A DNA stretch of 64,000 nucleotides. Source: Pseudomonas viridiflava (lineage in GTDB: Bacteria > Pseudomonadota > Gammaproteobacteria > Pseudomonadales > Pseudomonadaceae). The notes beneath the pieces are model-generated. The model did not search any database. It was not told the origin of the DNA and saw only the letters and a program-made list of their open reading frames with translations. The position numbers and the translations under genes were made by a program. The first letter of the stretch is position 1. The number at the start of each line of letters is the position of its first letter. Positions 44,612-53,691 of the stretch are shown piece by piece. The stretch lies in NCBI RefSeq assembly GCF_900573885.1, contig NZ_UPSE01000306.1, positions 186,001 through 250,000 on the forward strand, read 5' to 3'.

Positions 44612-44729
44612 GGTGGACTGCCCCTTCAAAGACCCAGACGTGGCCCACTGCTGCGGTGGGCTCTGTGAAGCGCTGTCGGTGTCTGGTCTCGCTCGTACGA
44701 GTGGCAGTGCGTGACGACAGCGCGGCGCT

Positions 44730-44743
44730 TGTTAGCGCTAACA
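44730..44743. promoter_or_regulatory. LacI/GntR-type operator 1
   Basis: TGTTAGCGCTAACA is a perfect 14-bp palindrome with the central CG usual for LacI-family sites. It lies between the TonB receptor and the LacI-type regulator, nearer the receptor. Confidence 0.85.
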
Positions 44744-44829
44744 TCGCCAGTATCAGCGGGGGATTTATAGACCGTCAAATACTAATAAATTACTTTTATA
44801 TTCCATAAAGTGATTTATCGCGGATCTTC

Positions 44830-44843
44830 TGTTAGCGCTACCA
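44830..44843. promoter_or_regulatory. LacI/GntR-type operator 2
   Basis: TGTTAGCGCTACCA matches operator 1 at 13 of 14 positions and is 100 bp away, 50 bp upstream of the regulator's start. The spacing allows looping between the two sites and self-repression. Confidence 0.83.
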
Positions 44844-44892
44844 AATGCAGTAAGGTGGCCGCCACTCTCCTCCCGTAGGATCGGCTTTTACT

Positions 44893-45939
44893 GTGAGCAG
44901 CGACAAAGAAACCACCCGCAAACGCCGTGGCGCCGGGCGTGTGACGTTAAGCACCGTGGCCAAGCAGGTGGGTGTTTCGGCCATTACCGTGTCGCGCTAC
45001 TTCAACCAGCCGGAGCAGGTATCGCCGGAGCTGCGCGAGCGCATTCAGACCGTGGTGGCCGAGTTGGGTTACGTGCCCAATCTGGTGGCGGGCGGCCTGG
45101 CGTCGGCACGCGGGCGCATCGTCGGCATGGTGGTGCCGAACATCTCCGGGCCGATCTTTGCCAACACCATTCAAGGCTTTAGCGACACCCTGGCGGCGCA
45201 CGGTTATCAGCTGCTGCTGGCTTCCAGTTATTTCTCGGAAGACCAGGAAGAAAACGCCGTGCGGGCGTTTCTCGGTTGGTCGCCGGCGGCACTGGTGGTG
45301 ACCAGCCATTTCCACTCGCCGGGCACCGACAAAATGCTCGCCGAGGCGGACATTCCCGTGGTGGAAATCTGGGATTACCAGCCCGAGCGCAGCCCTATAC
45401 AGGTCGGCTTTCTGCACCACGAGGTGGGCGTACGCGCCGCGCGCTATCTGCTGGACAAGGGCTACCAGCGCATCGCCTTCGTGCAGAACAGCGCGGCGGG
45501 CGACTTCAGCGCCCTGGAACGTCGCGACGGGTACGCGCAAACCCTGCGCGAAGCCGGCCGCGAGCCTTGGGTATTTGTACCCGGCAGCGATGCCACGCCG
45601 TTCGAGGGCGGCAAGCAGGCGATGGACGCGCTGATGAACCGCACCCCGCGCCCTGACGCCATCATCTTCGCCAACGACAACGTCGCCGCTGGCGGCCTGC
45701 TCGCCGGGCAGCGCGCCGGTTTACGCATTCCCCAAGACTGCGCCGTGGTCGGCTTTGGCGATTACGCCTTTGCCGAAATGCTGCTGCCGAGCCTGACCAC
45801 CATCAAACCGCCCGCCCGGCAAATTGGCGAAGTGGCAGCGCGGCGGGTGTTGCAGGCGTTGGGGGTGATCGAGGGGGATGAGCCGTTGCAGCAATTGAAT
45901 TTGCTGGAATGTGAACTGGTGGAGCGGGAAAGCGCTTAA
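44893..45939 (+). CDS. LacI-family transcriptional regulator (GntR-like)
   Basis: The 348-residue protein has an N-terminal helix-turn-helix at about 16-65 (VTLSTVAKQVGVSAITVSRYFNQPEQVSPELRERI) and a periplasmic-binding-protein-like ligand domain (IVGMVVPNISGPIFANTIQGF onward). It should repress the divergent TonB receptor gene and itself through the two TGTTAGCGCTAACA-type sites, and respond to a small metabolite. The start is a GTG at 44893. No sugar-kinase or sugar-uptake genes are adjacent, so the ligand is unclear. Confidence 0.92.
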   Translation: MSSDKETTRKRRGAGRVTLSTVAKQVGVSAITVSRYFNQPEQVSPELRERIQTVVAELGYVPNLVAGGLASARGRIVGMVVPNISGPIFANTIQGFSDTLAAHGYQLLLASSYFSEDQEENAVRAFLGWSPAALVVTSHFHSPGTDKMLAEADIPVVEIWDYQPERSPIQVGFLHHEVGVRAARYLLDKGYQRIAFVQNSAAGDFSALERRDGYAQTLREAGREPWVFVPGSDATPFEGGKQAMDALMNRTPRPDAIIFANDNVAAGGLLAGQRAGLRIPQDCAVVGFGDYAFAEMLLPSLTTIKPPARQIGEVAARRVLQALGVIEGDEPLQQLNLLECELVERESA

Positions 45940-45990
45940 AATGCGCGGCCTTGGGGGGCGCGTTTTGCCGATGGTACGGCGTTCCCCTCA

Positions 45991-46091
45991 CGATTCTGGA
46001 TCCCGAATCGTCGGACCGCCGCCTGCGCGAGGATGACGGTGGTGGGTGAGTTGACTCCGTCATCCTCGCGAAGGCGGGGATCCAGAATCTT
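45991..46091. repeat. Mirror pair of GATTCTGGAT-family repeats (one long variant)
   Basis: Unit 45991-46040 is the long variant (with GAATCGTCGGACCGCC) and unit 46057-46091 is a short one in the opposite orientation. It is located after the LacI-type gene. Confidence 0.82.
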
Positions 46092-46146
46092 GAATGTAAC
46101 GCCGCCTCAAGCCTAACCGCCCCACCCGATTGGAACCCCCCGCGCA

Positions 46147-47325
46147 ATGCACGCCCGCACCCTCATGTCCCTCCCCCTGCTCGCCCTCGCCCTTGGCGGT
46201 TTTGTAGTCGGCAGCAGTGAATTCATCATCATGGGCTTGCTGCCCGAACTCGCCGCCGACCTGAATGTGAGCCTGGCCAACGCCGGCCTGCTGGTCAGCG
46301 CCTACGCCTTGGGCGTGGTGGTCGGCGCGCCGTTGCTGGGGCCGATGCTCGACCGCGCGCCACGCCGGCAAGCGGTGATCGCGCTGATGTTCATGTACAC
46401 CTTGGGCAACCTGGCCTGTGCCCTGGCGCCGGATTATCACTGGTTGCTCGCCGCGCGCCTGGCCACGGCCATCAGTCACGCGGGCTTCTTTGGCTGCGCC
46501 ACCCTGCTCGCCCGCGACCTCGCGCCGCCCCATCGCCAGGCCTCGGCCATGGCCATGGTGATCAGCGGCCTGACCATCGCCAATGTGCTCGGCGTGCCAC
46601 TCGGGGCCTGGCTGGGGCAAACCACGAACTGGCGCGTGACGTTTTTTGTGGTGGCCGGTATCGGCGCGCTGACGGTGATCGCGCAATTCATCTGGCTGCC
46701 GCCCACCGCCCGCCCGGTGCGCAGCGCGAGCGGCAGCTGGAGCGGCATCTTCCGCCGGCCGGTGCTGCATACCTTGCTGGTGTGCAGCCTGACGTCGGTG
46801 TCGCTGTTTACCGTGTTCACCTATATCAGCCCGTTCCTGCGCGAAGTTACCGGCTTTACGCCAGACCAGAGCAACGGCGCGCTGTTGCTGATGGGCGTGG
46901 GTCTGACCCTGGGCAACGTGCTCGGCGGACGCCTGGCCGATCGCGGCGTGCAGCGCGCGGTGCCGATGGCCCTGGCCTGTGGGGCGCTGATGGTGTTGGG
47001 CTTGTACCTGTTCGGCCAATGGCAGTTGCCGACCTTGGCGATTCTGCTGTGCTGGGGCATCGCCACCTTTGCGGTGTCCACACCGCTGCAATTGCTGCTG
47101 GTGGAGCAAGCCGGTGAATCGGCCAGCCTGGCTGCCACGCTGAGCCACGCGGCGTTCAACCTGGGCAACGCGGCGGGCGCCTGGTTTGGTGGTTTGTGGC
47201 TAAGCGCGCACCTGGGCTTGCCGCTGCTGCCGGTGTTCGGCGTGTTGCTGCTGGTGCTCAACTTCGCCGTGGCCTGGTGGCTGCCACGGCTCAAAGCGGT
47301 GCCGCACGACATTCCGCTGCATTAA
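46147..47325 (+). CDS. MFS transporter (DHA1, AraJ/PbuE-like)
   Basis: The 392-residue protein has twelve membrane segments and the DHA1 signature LGGFVVGSSEFIIMGLLPELAADLNVS at the N-terminus, common to AraJ, PbuE and NepI-type exporters of sugars, purines or drugs. The ATG at 46147 begins the hydrophobic N-terminus almost at once. It converges on another MFS gene: the two stop codons overlap (47322-47325). The substrate cannot be told. Confidence 0.9.
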   Translation: MHARTLMSLPLLALALGGFVVGSSEFIIMGLLPELAADLNVSLANAGLLVSAYALGVVVGAPLLGPMLDRAPRRQAVIALMFMYTLGNLACALAPDYHWLLAARLATAISHAGFFGCATLLARDLAPPHRQASAMAMVISGLTIANVLGVPLGAWLGQTTNWRVTFFVVAGIGALTVIAQFIWLPPTARPVRSASGSWSGIFRRPVLHTLLVCSLTSVSLFTVFTYISPFLREVTGFTPDQSNGALLLMGVGLTLGNVLGGRLADRGVQRAVPMALACGALMVLGLYLFGQWQLPTLAILLCWGIATFAVSTPLQLLLVEQAGESASLAATLSHAAFNLGNAAGAWFGGLWLSAHLGLPLLPVFGVLLLVLNFAVAWWLPRLKAVPHDIPLH

Positions 47326-48536
47326 TCGGCGGCGGCACGGCGGCTGGCGGTGGGAATCAGGTCCAGCAACAAAGCCAGCACCACCGCCGCCCCGCCGATG
47401 ACGAACAACAGCGTGTAGTTACCGTGACTCAGCGCGTACAGGTACGAATAGGCGTAACCGGCCAGCGCCTGAAACAAGGCAAAGGCGGTGGTGGCGCGGC
47501 TCCAGGCATGGTTCTGCGCGCTTAAGTCGCCCGGCAGCAAATGCTGAATACGGCCCAGATTGACCGGCACGATGCCGGGCGGGAACGAGCCGATCACCAA
47601 CACCGCCGCCACCAAAGCCGGCACGCTGTGGTCCAGCGCCAACAAGGCAATCGCCAGCGCCTGAATACCGAGCACCACGCGGCTGGTGGTGGCGAAGCCG
47701 ATGCGGTCGGCCAGAGCGCCGTACACCATCGGCCCGATGATCGCGCCAATGCCGTACACCACCCAGACCATTGCGCCCCAGTGCGCGCCCCATTGCAGGC
47801 CACGCGCCACGTAGTCCACCAGAAACACCATCATCGGCACCAATGCCACGGCCATCAGCGCGTATTGCGCATAGAGCAGCTTCATCGCCGTCGGCGTTTT
47901 GCTTTCCGCGCCCGCGACAGCCGCCGGCGCCGGGCTGGCAACGGTCGGCCAGCCGGCCCAGCTCACAGCGGTAAGCACGGCAGACAACACGCCCAGGCCG
48001 ATCCAGGTTTGCTGCAGGCCGAGGTTCAGCAACAGCGGCACCAGGGTGCCCGAAGCGGCGATGCCCAGCCCCAAACCGAGGAAAATCGCGCCGCTGGCCA
48101 GCCCTTTGCGCGCACCGGGAATAAACGGCAACACGCTGGTGGCAGCCAGCACCATGATCGCCCCGCCCGCCAGCCCGGAAACAAAGCGCCAGGCGAAAAA
48201 CCACAACACCGACACCGGAAAGGCGCAGGCCAGAAACGCCAGGGAAGCCAGCAGCATCATCAAGCGCAGCGTCCACGGCCCGCCCAGCTGACGGGCAATC
48301 GGCCGGCCGCTAAGGGCACCGGCCAGATAGCCGACAAGGTTGGCGGCGCCGAGGTACATCACATCGTTGGCGGCAAACCACTGCGCCTCGATCAGCGAGG
48401 GAATAAGTGGCGTGTAGGCGAAACGGGCCAGACCGATGCCCACCAGGCTGGCGCACAAGCCGGCGATAATCGCGTGCATCACGCTGGGTTGGCGGGGGCC
48501 GCTGTCGGTTCGGGTGACGCTGGCTTCACTGGTCAT
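47322..48536 (-). CDS. YbfB/YjiJ-family MFS transporter
   Basis: The 404-residue protein has twelve hydrophobic segments and the YbfB/YjiJ signature GIGLARFAYTPLIPSLIEAQWF with AANLVGYLAGAL. Function in the family is unproven. The ATG at 48534-48536 is preferred over a TTG six codons earlier. It is divergent from a TetR regulator, and the shared gap holds two TGACA/TGTCA palindromes, so it is probably the regulated target. Confidence 0.88.
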   Translation of the reverse strand: MTSEASVTRTDSGPRQPSVMHAIIAGLCASLVGIGLARFAYTPLIPSLIEAQWFAANDVMYLGAANLVGYLAGALSGRPIARQLGGPWTLRLMMLLASLAFLACAFPVSVLWFFAWRFVSGLAGGAIMVLAATSVLPFIPGARKGLASGAIFLGLGLGIAASGTLVPLLLNLGLQQTWIGLGVLSAVLTAVSWAGWPTVASPAPAAVAGAESKTPTAMKLLYAQYALMAVALVPMMVFLVDYVARGLQWGAHWGAMVWVVYGIGAIIGPMVYGALADRIGFATTSRVVLGIQALAIALLALDHSVPALVAAVLVIGSFPPGIVPVNLGRIQHLLPGDLSAQNHAWSRATTAFALFQALAGYAYSYLYALSHGNYTLLFVIGGAAVVLALLLDLIPTASRRAAAD

Positions 48537-48581
48537 TCGAGGCTCGCTTGGCAAAAGGCTGATCGGCTGTCCGCGCCATCT

Positions 48582-48597
48582 TTGACATACCTGTCAT
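48582..48597. promoter_or_regulatory. TetR-type operator, copy 1
   Basis: TTGACATACCTGTCAT is a near-perfect palindrome, 45 bp upstream of the YbfB-like MFS gene. It shares TTGACA..ACCTGTCA with copy 2. Confidence 0.72.
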
Positions 48598-48640
48598 GCT
48601 TGCTAGTGTTGTGAGCAACGAAGCGGCTGTCAAGGCAATA

Positions 48641-48656
48641 TTGACAGACCTGTCAA
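48641..48656. promoter_or_regulatory. TetR-type operator, copy 2
   Basis: TTGACAGACCTGTCAA has perfect 6-bp arms and lies 20 bp before the TetR start codon. Its TTGACA could also serve as a -35 box. An overlapping CTGTCAA ... TTGACAG pair spans 48627-48647. Confidence 0.75.
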
Positions 48657-48676
48657 ACAAGAGTGAAATCGCCGCC

Positions 48677-49261
48677 ATGGCCGGAATACGACAATTCAAT
48701 GAAGACCAAACCCTCGAGCGCGCGCTGGAAGTTTTCTGGCGTAAAGGCTTTGGTGCGACCTCCATGCCCGAACTGGCGGAGGCCACCGGCGTGCAGCGCG
48801 GCTCGCTGTACAACGCCTACGGCGACAAGCAAGGCTTGTTTCTCGCCGTGTTCGCTCGCTACAAGCTGGGCTTTCTGGCTGCGGCCGGCGAGACGTTGCA
48901 CCCGGCTGACACGCGTGAAGCGCTCAAGGCGTTTTTCACCTTTGCCATTGCTTCGATGAAGTCTGGCGAGGCGGCGCGCGGTTGCCTGTCGACCAAAACC
49001 ACCGTGGACGAAAACGCTACGGCCGAACCGATTCGCGATGTGTTGCGCGGCATGGTCGACGGCCTTGAAGACTTGCTTGCGGAGCGCCTGAGGCGAGCCA
49101 CCGAACCGCTGGCGCTGCCAATCGAAGATGCCGCGCGACTGCTGGTGACGCTGACCCGCGGCATCGTAGTGATCGAACGGTTGTACCCAGACACCGAACG
49201 CTTGCAAGCCACAGCAGATTCGCTGGTGGACCTAATTATTCCCGCAGCCGTTGGCGCCTGA
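48677..49261 (+). CDS. TetR-family transcriptional regulator
   Basis: The 194-residue protein has an N-terminal TetR helix-turn-helix (ALEVFWRKGFGATSMPELAEATGVQRGSLYNAYGDKQGLFLAVF) at about 15-60 and a helical ligand domain with RGCLSTKTTVDENA, typical of the AcrR/YxaF group. I chose the ATG at 48677; the longer reading from 48596 runs through the operator region. It likely represses itself and the divergent MFS gene. Confidence 0.9.
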   Translation: MAGIRQFNEDQTLERALEVFWRKGFGATSMPELAEATGVQRGSLYNAYGDKQGLFLAVFARYKLGFLAAAGETLHPADTREALKAFFTFAIASMKSGEAARGCLSTKTTVDENATAEPIRDVLRGMVDGLEDLLAERLRRATEPLALPIEDAARLLVTLTRGIVVIERLYPDTERLQATADSLVDLIIPAAVGA

Positions 49262-49262
49262 T

Positions 49263-49511
49263 TCACGCACACGCCACTAGCGCCATTTTGCGCAGGTTGT
49301 AATGGGCGATCAGGCGCATCACGTAGCCAATCTTGATCGCCGTAGGGCCAAGAATCACGCCCGCGTGAGCGGCGACCAGTGTCGGCAGGTTCAGGCTGCC
49401 TTCGTAGCCATAGGCGACAAATACGCCCACCAGCAAAAGCGCGAGACCGGCTACCAGCAGATGACTGGATACGTGCAAAACATTGTTGGGGTTGCTCAGA
49501 TAGGCAAACAT
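49263..49511 (-). CDS. ppyR: PpyR-like small membrane protein
   Basis: The 82-residue protein has two membrane helices (about residues 17-36 and 43-66) and resembles the pseudomonad protein PpyR, described as a membrane regulator of the psl and pyoverdine operons. My match is from memory of short sequences, so the name is tentative. A perfect Anr/Fnr site lies 78 bp upstream of the start, so it should be induced when oxygen is low. The stop is 1 bp from the TetR gene's end. Confidence 0.6.
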   Translation of the reverse strand: MFAYLSNPNNVLHVSSHLLVAGLALLLVGVFVAYGYEGSLNLPTLVAAHAGVILGPTAIKIGYVMRLIAHYNLRKMALVACA

Positions 49512-49588
49512 GCTGTGATCCTCCGGTTGTGCCGAGGAATTCGTCCTCAGGCAAAGAAGACTAATCAGAATGCGTGCCAGGTTTTTTA

Positions 49589-49602
49589 TTGATCTAAATC
49601 AA
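49589..49602. promoter_or_regulatory. Anr/FNR box
   Basis: TTGATCTAAATCAA is an exact match to the TTGAT-N4-ATCAA consensus. It is placed to activate the leftward ppyR-like gene. Confidence 0.85.
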
Positions 49603-49619
49603 TAGATTGGCGCCTACGC

Positions 49620-49678
49620 GAGTCATACAGACTCCAATCTAAAGAGAGTCATATTGACTCAGTGCAGTCATAATGACA
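49620..49678. promoter_or_regulatory. Array of three AGTCATA-type palindromes
   Basis: AGTCATACAGACT (49621-49633), AGTCATATTGACT (49647-49659) and AGTCATAATGACA (49666-49678) are similar partial palindromes spaced 26 and 19 bp. They lie upstream of the binding-protein gene at 49740 and beside the Anr box. Confidence 0.6.
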
Positions 49679-49739
49679 CGCCAGGCGGCGCGCCGAACGT
49701 CACCTATACTCCTTACATCGCCCTCCTCTGGAAGCCACC

Positions 49740-50474
49740 ATGCCGTCCCGACTCATCGGTTTGTTGCTGGCGCTGTCCAGTGCCTGCGCGGTGGCCGCGC
49801 AGCCCGTTATCGATCTGTATATTCCCGACGCCATGCCGCTGGCGGCCACGCGAGATGCCATGGGCCACGGCCTGGTGGGCGATGCGGTAATGGAGGCGGC
49901 AAAACTGGCCGGCTACCGGATGAACATCGTTTCCGAGCCGTGGTTGCGCGCGCAAAAGCGTGTACGCGACGGGAAAAATCTGTTGATTCTGCCGCTGTCG
50001 CGTACCCCGGGACGGGAAGCCCACTACACCTGGATTGCCTCGGTGCTGCCGCTGCCGCGCGCGTTTTTCTCGTTTAACGAACCGATGCAGACCTTTGAGC
50101 AGGCGCGCACCGAATACCAACGCATCGGCGTGGGAATTGGCTCGGCGCAGGAGGAAATATTGCTGAGTCAGGGCTTCAGCCAGGCGCAGATTTATCCGCT
50201 GCAGTTGGGGGACAAGCCGCTTCGCCTATTGGAGCTGAAACGCATCGACGCCTGGTTTACCACCGTGCCCGAGGGTCAGTTTGCCTGGAACCGCAGCACC
50301 AGTGACCCGCTGTTGATGAGCCCGGAAATGGCCACCACCGAGATGTTTCTCGCCTGCTCGAAAACCTGCGACGCGACGCTGATCAAGCGTATGCGCGCCG
50401 CCATCGAGAAACTGCGCGCCAACGGCGGCATCGAGCGCATCCGTGCGCGTTACCTGGAACCGCCCACCAAATAG
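49740..50474 (+). CDS. Periplasmic substrate-binding-domain protein (amino-acid type, orphan)
   Basis: The 244-residue protein has a signal peptide (cut after AVA at about 20) and the fold of family 3 solute-binding proteins (GHGLVGDAVMEAAKLAGYRMNIVSEPWLRAQKRV; later RIGVGIGSAQEEILLSQGF). No transporter genes are adjacent. Such orphan proteins in Pseudomonas may act as sensors or scavengers. Ligand unknown. Three AGTCATA-type sites upstream suggest specific control. Confidence 0.8.
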   Translation: MPSRLIGLLLALSSACAVAAQPVIDLYIPDAMPLAATRDAMGHGLVGDAVMEAAKLAGYRMNIVSEPWLRAQKRVRDGKNLLILPLSRTPGREAHYTWIASVLPLPRAFFSFNEPMQTFEQARTEYQRIGVGIGSAQEEILLSQGFSQAQIYPLQLGDKPLRLLELKRIDAWFTTVPEGQFAWNRSTSDPLLMSPEMATTEMFLACSKTCDATLIKRMRAAIEKLRANGGIERIRARYLEPPTK

Positions 50475-50483
50475 CGGGGCCGC

Positions 50484-51692
50484 TTATATGCCGTGACGAC
50501 CCGGATCTTCCGGTGGCGCCGGCTCTTCCTCGATGTCTTCCAGCTTTAGCTCCATGCCCCAGTCGCTGGCTTGCGGCACAGGCGCGGCGGGCGCCACCGG
50601 GGCGGCCACTGGCGCTGCCGCAACGGCGGGCGTCTCGCGGTAGAGCTTGAGTTTGAGGCGCACGTTGTTGGCCGAGTCGGCATTCTTTACTGCTTCCTCT
50701 TCATCAATCGCACCTTCATTAACCAACTCGATCAGCGCCTGATCGAAGGTCTGCATGCCCAGGTTGCGCGACTTCTCCATGATTTCCTTGATCTCGCTGA
50801 GCTCGCTGCGCTTGATCAAATCACGCACCGTCGGCGTGCCCAGCAGCACTTCCACCGCCGCACGGCGCTTGCCGTCGGTGGTTTTTACCAAGCGTTGAGA
50901 AACGAAGGCCTTAAGGTTGTTGCCCAGGTCGTTTAGCAACTGCGGGCGGCGCTCTTCAGGGAAGAAGTTGATGATGCGGTCGAGCGCCTGGTTGGCGTTG
51001 TTGGCGTGCAAGGTGGAGATCGCCAGGTGCCCGGTGTCGGCAAATGCCAGCGCGTGCTCCATGGTTTCGCGGTCGCGGATTTCGCCGATCAGAATCACGT
51101 CCGGCGCCTGGCGCAGGGTGTTCTTCAGGGCCGCGTGGAAGCTGCGGGTGTCTACGCCGACTTCGCGCTGATTGATGATCGACTTCTTGTGCCGGTGCAC
51201 ATATTCGACTGGGTCTTCGATGGTGATGATATGGCCGCCGCTGTTGCGGTTGCGGTAGTCGATCAGCGCCGCCAGCGAGGTGGATTTACCCGAGCCCGTG
51301 CCACCAACGAACAACACCAGGCCGCGTTTTTCCATCACAGTTTTCAGCAGGATTTCCGGCAGCTTGAGGTCTTCGAACTTGGGGATTTCCATCTTGATAT
51401 TGCGCGCCACAATCGACACTTCGTTGCGCTGCTTGAAGATGTTGATACGGAAGCGGCCGATGCCGGCCAGCGAAATGGCCAGGTTCATTTCCAGCTCGCG
51501 CTCGAACTCGATTTTCTGCGCCGAGTCCATGATCGAATCCGCGACGGCGGCAATTTCACCGGACTTCAACGGCTCGGCGCTCAGGGGCTTGAGCACACCG
51601 TTGAACTTGGCGCAGGGTGGCGCGCCGGTCGACAGGTACAGGTCCGAACCGTCCTGAGTCGCCAGAATTTTCAGCATCGGGTTCAGGTCCAT
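50484..51692 (-). CDS. PilT/PilU-family type IV pilus retraction ATPase
   Basis: The 402-residue protein is a PilT-like ATPase: N-terminal PAS-like part (GSDLYLSTGAPP), Walker A GGTGSGKST near 132-140, Asp-box region IITIEDPVEYVH, Walker B ILIGEIRDRETM, and the His box STLHANNA. It should drive pilus retraction or act with PilT. The usual pilT-pilU pair context is absent; the gene stands alone. The C-terminus has a Pro/Ala-rich, acidic tail of about 45 residues. The ATG at 51690-51692 has a GAGGAGG site; a TTG two codons upstream was rejected because it lies too near. Confidence 0.92.
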   Translation of the reverse strand: MDLNPMLKILATQDGSDLYLSTGAPPCAKFNGVLKPLSAEPLKSGEIAAVADSIMDSAQKIEFERELEMNLAISLAGIGRFRINIFKQRNEVSIVARNIKMEIPKFEDLKLPEILLKTVMEKRGLVLFVGGTGSGKSTSLAALIDYRNRNSGGHIITIEDPVEYVHRHKKSIINQREVGVDTRSFHAALKNTLRQAPDVILIGEIRDRETMEHALAFADTGHLAISTLHANNANQALDRIINFFPEERRPQLLNDLGNNLKAFVSQRLVKTTDGKRRAAVEVLLGTPTVRDLIKRSELSEIKEIMEKSRNLGMQTFDQALIELVNEGAIDEEEAVKNADSANNVRLKLKLYRETPAVAAAPVAAPVAPAAPVPQASDWGMELKLEDIEEEPAPPEDPGRHGI

Positions 51693-51829
51693 GGGCAAAG
51701 CCTCCTCTGTCGGTGAAAGTAATACGGTAGGTCAAAGTGAGCAGGTTGGCGGCCATGATATTGGCGCCAGTAAAACGCCGTCGCGAATACTGGCACACTA
51801 TGCACCCCGTGGTAGAGGCTTAATCCCCA

Positions 51830-51861
51830 CCGTCATTCCCGCGAAGGCGGGAATCCAGAAT
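51830..51861. repeat. Single GATTCTGGAT-family repeat unit
   Basis: One 32-bp unit (CCGTCATTCCCGCGAAGGCG onward), the same as the unit at 11624-11655 with no mirror partner. Confidence 0.8.
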
Positions 51862-51955
51862 GGTGAAGGCATAATTTTTCGCCGCGATTACCTCGCTGGT
51901 ATGCCGGGAAACAAGTACTGCCCTACCTCAAACCGCAACACACCGAGGAGCCCCC

Positions 51956-52234
51956 ATGGCAAAAGCAATGGCCCGCCATATTCTGGTGAAAACCGAGGCG
52001 GAAGCGGCCGCGCTGAAAAAACGCATCGCTGCGGGCGAGGCGTTCGATGTATTGGCGAAAAAATACTCCACCTGCCCCTCCGGCAAAAAAGGCGGCGACC
52101 TGGGCGAAGTGCGACCCGGCCAGATGGTGAAGCCCATTGACTCGGTGATTTTCAAAAAGGAAGTGCGCACCGTGCACGGCCCGGTGAAAAGCCAGTTCGG
52201 CTATCACCTGGTGCAGGTGTTCTACCGTGAGTAA
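51956..52234 (+). CDS. ppiC: PpiC-type peptidyl-prolyl cis-trans isomerase (parvulin)
   Basis: The 92-residue protein is a lone parvulin domain: ARHILVKTEAEAAALKKRI, AKKYSTCPSGKKGGDLGE and the C-terminal VKSQFGYHLVQV, including the usual catalytic Cys and His residues. It has no signal peptide, so it acts in the cytoplasm like E. coli PpiC, which is almost the same length. A GAGGAG site precedes the ATG at 51956, and a bidirectional terminator follows. Confidence 0.94.
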   Translation: MAKAMARHILVKTEAEAAALKKRIAAGEAFDVLAKKYSTCPSGKKGGDLGEVRPGQMVKPIDSVIFKKEVRTVHGPVKSQFGYHLVQVFYRE

Positions 52235-52255
52235 CGGGTAAAAACGACAGACGTA

Positions 52256-52291
52256 AAAAAGCCCGCCACGGCTAGACCGGGCGGGCTTTTT
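52256..52291. terminator. Bidirectional terminator between ppiC and the acyl-CoA dehydrogenase gene
   Basis: A-run, GCCCGCC/GGCGGGC stem (52261-52267 with 52280-52286) and T-run are symmetrical. It ends both ppiC and the convergent acyl-CoA dehydrogenase gene. Confidence 0.87.
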
Positions 52292-52304
52292 CATGCGCGA
52301 AACC

Positions 52305-53531
<1,227 letters not shown>

Positions 53532-53691
53532 CGGAGGCACCTTCTGACGGGCTGTTGTGAGGTTGGAAAAGATCCTAGAACAGGGATGAAGATTTATCTA
53601 ACCTATTCTCGGCGTGTATTAACATTCATCACCGATATATGATTAGCTGATTCCCGGACCACAAACCAATAAGACCAGGAGCGCGTTGGCA

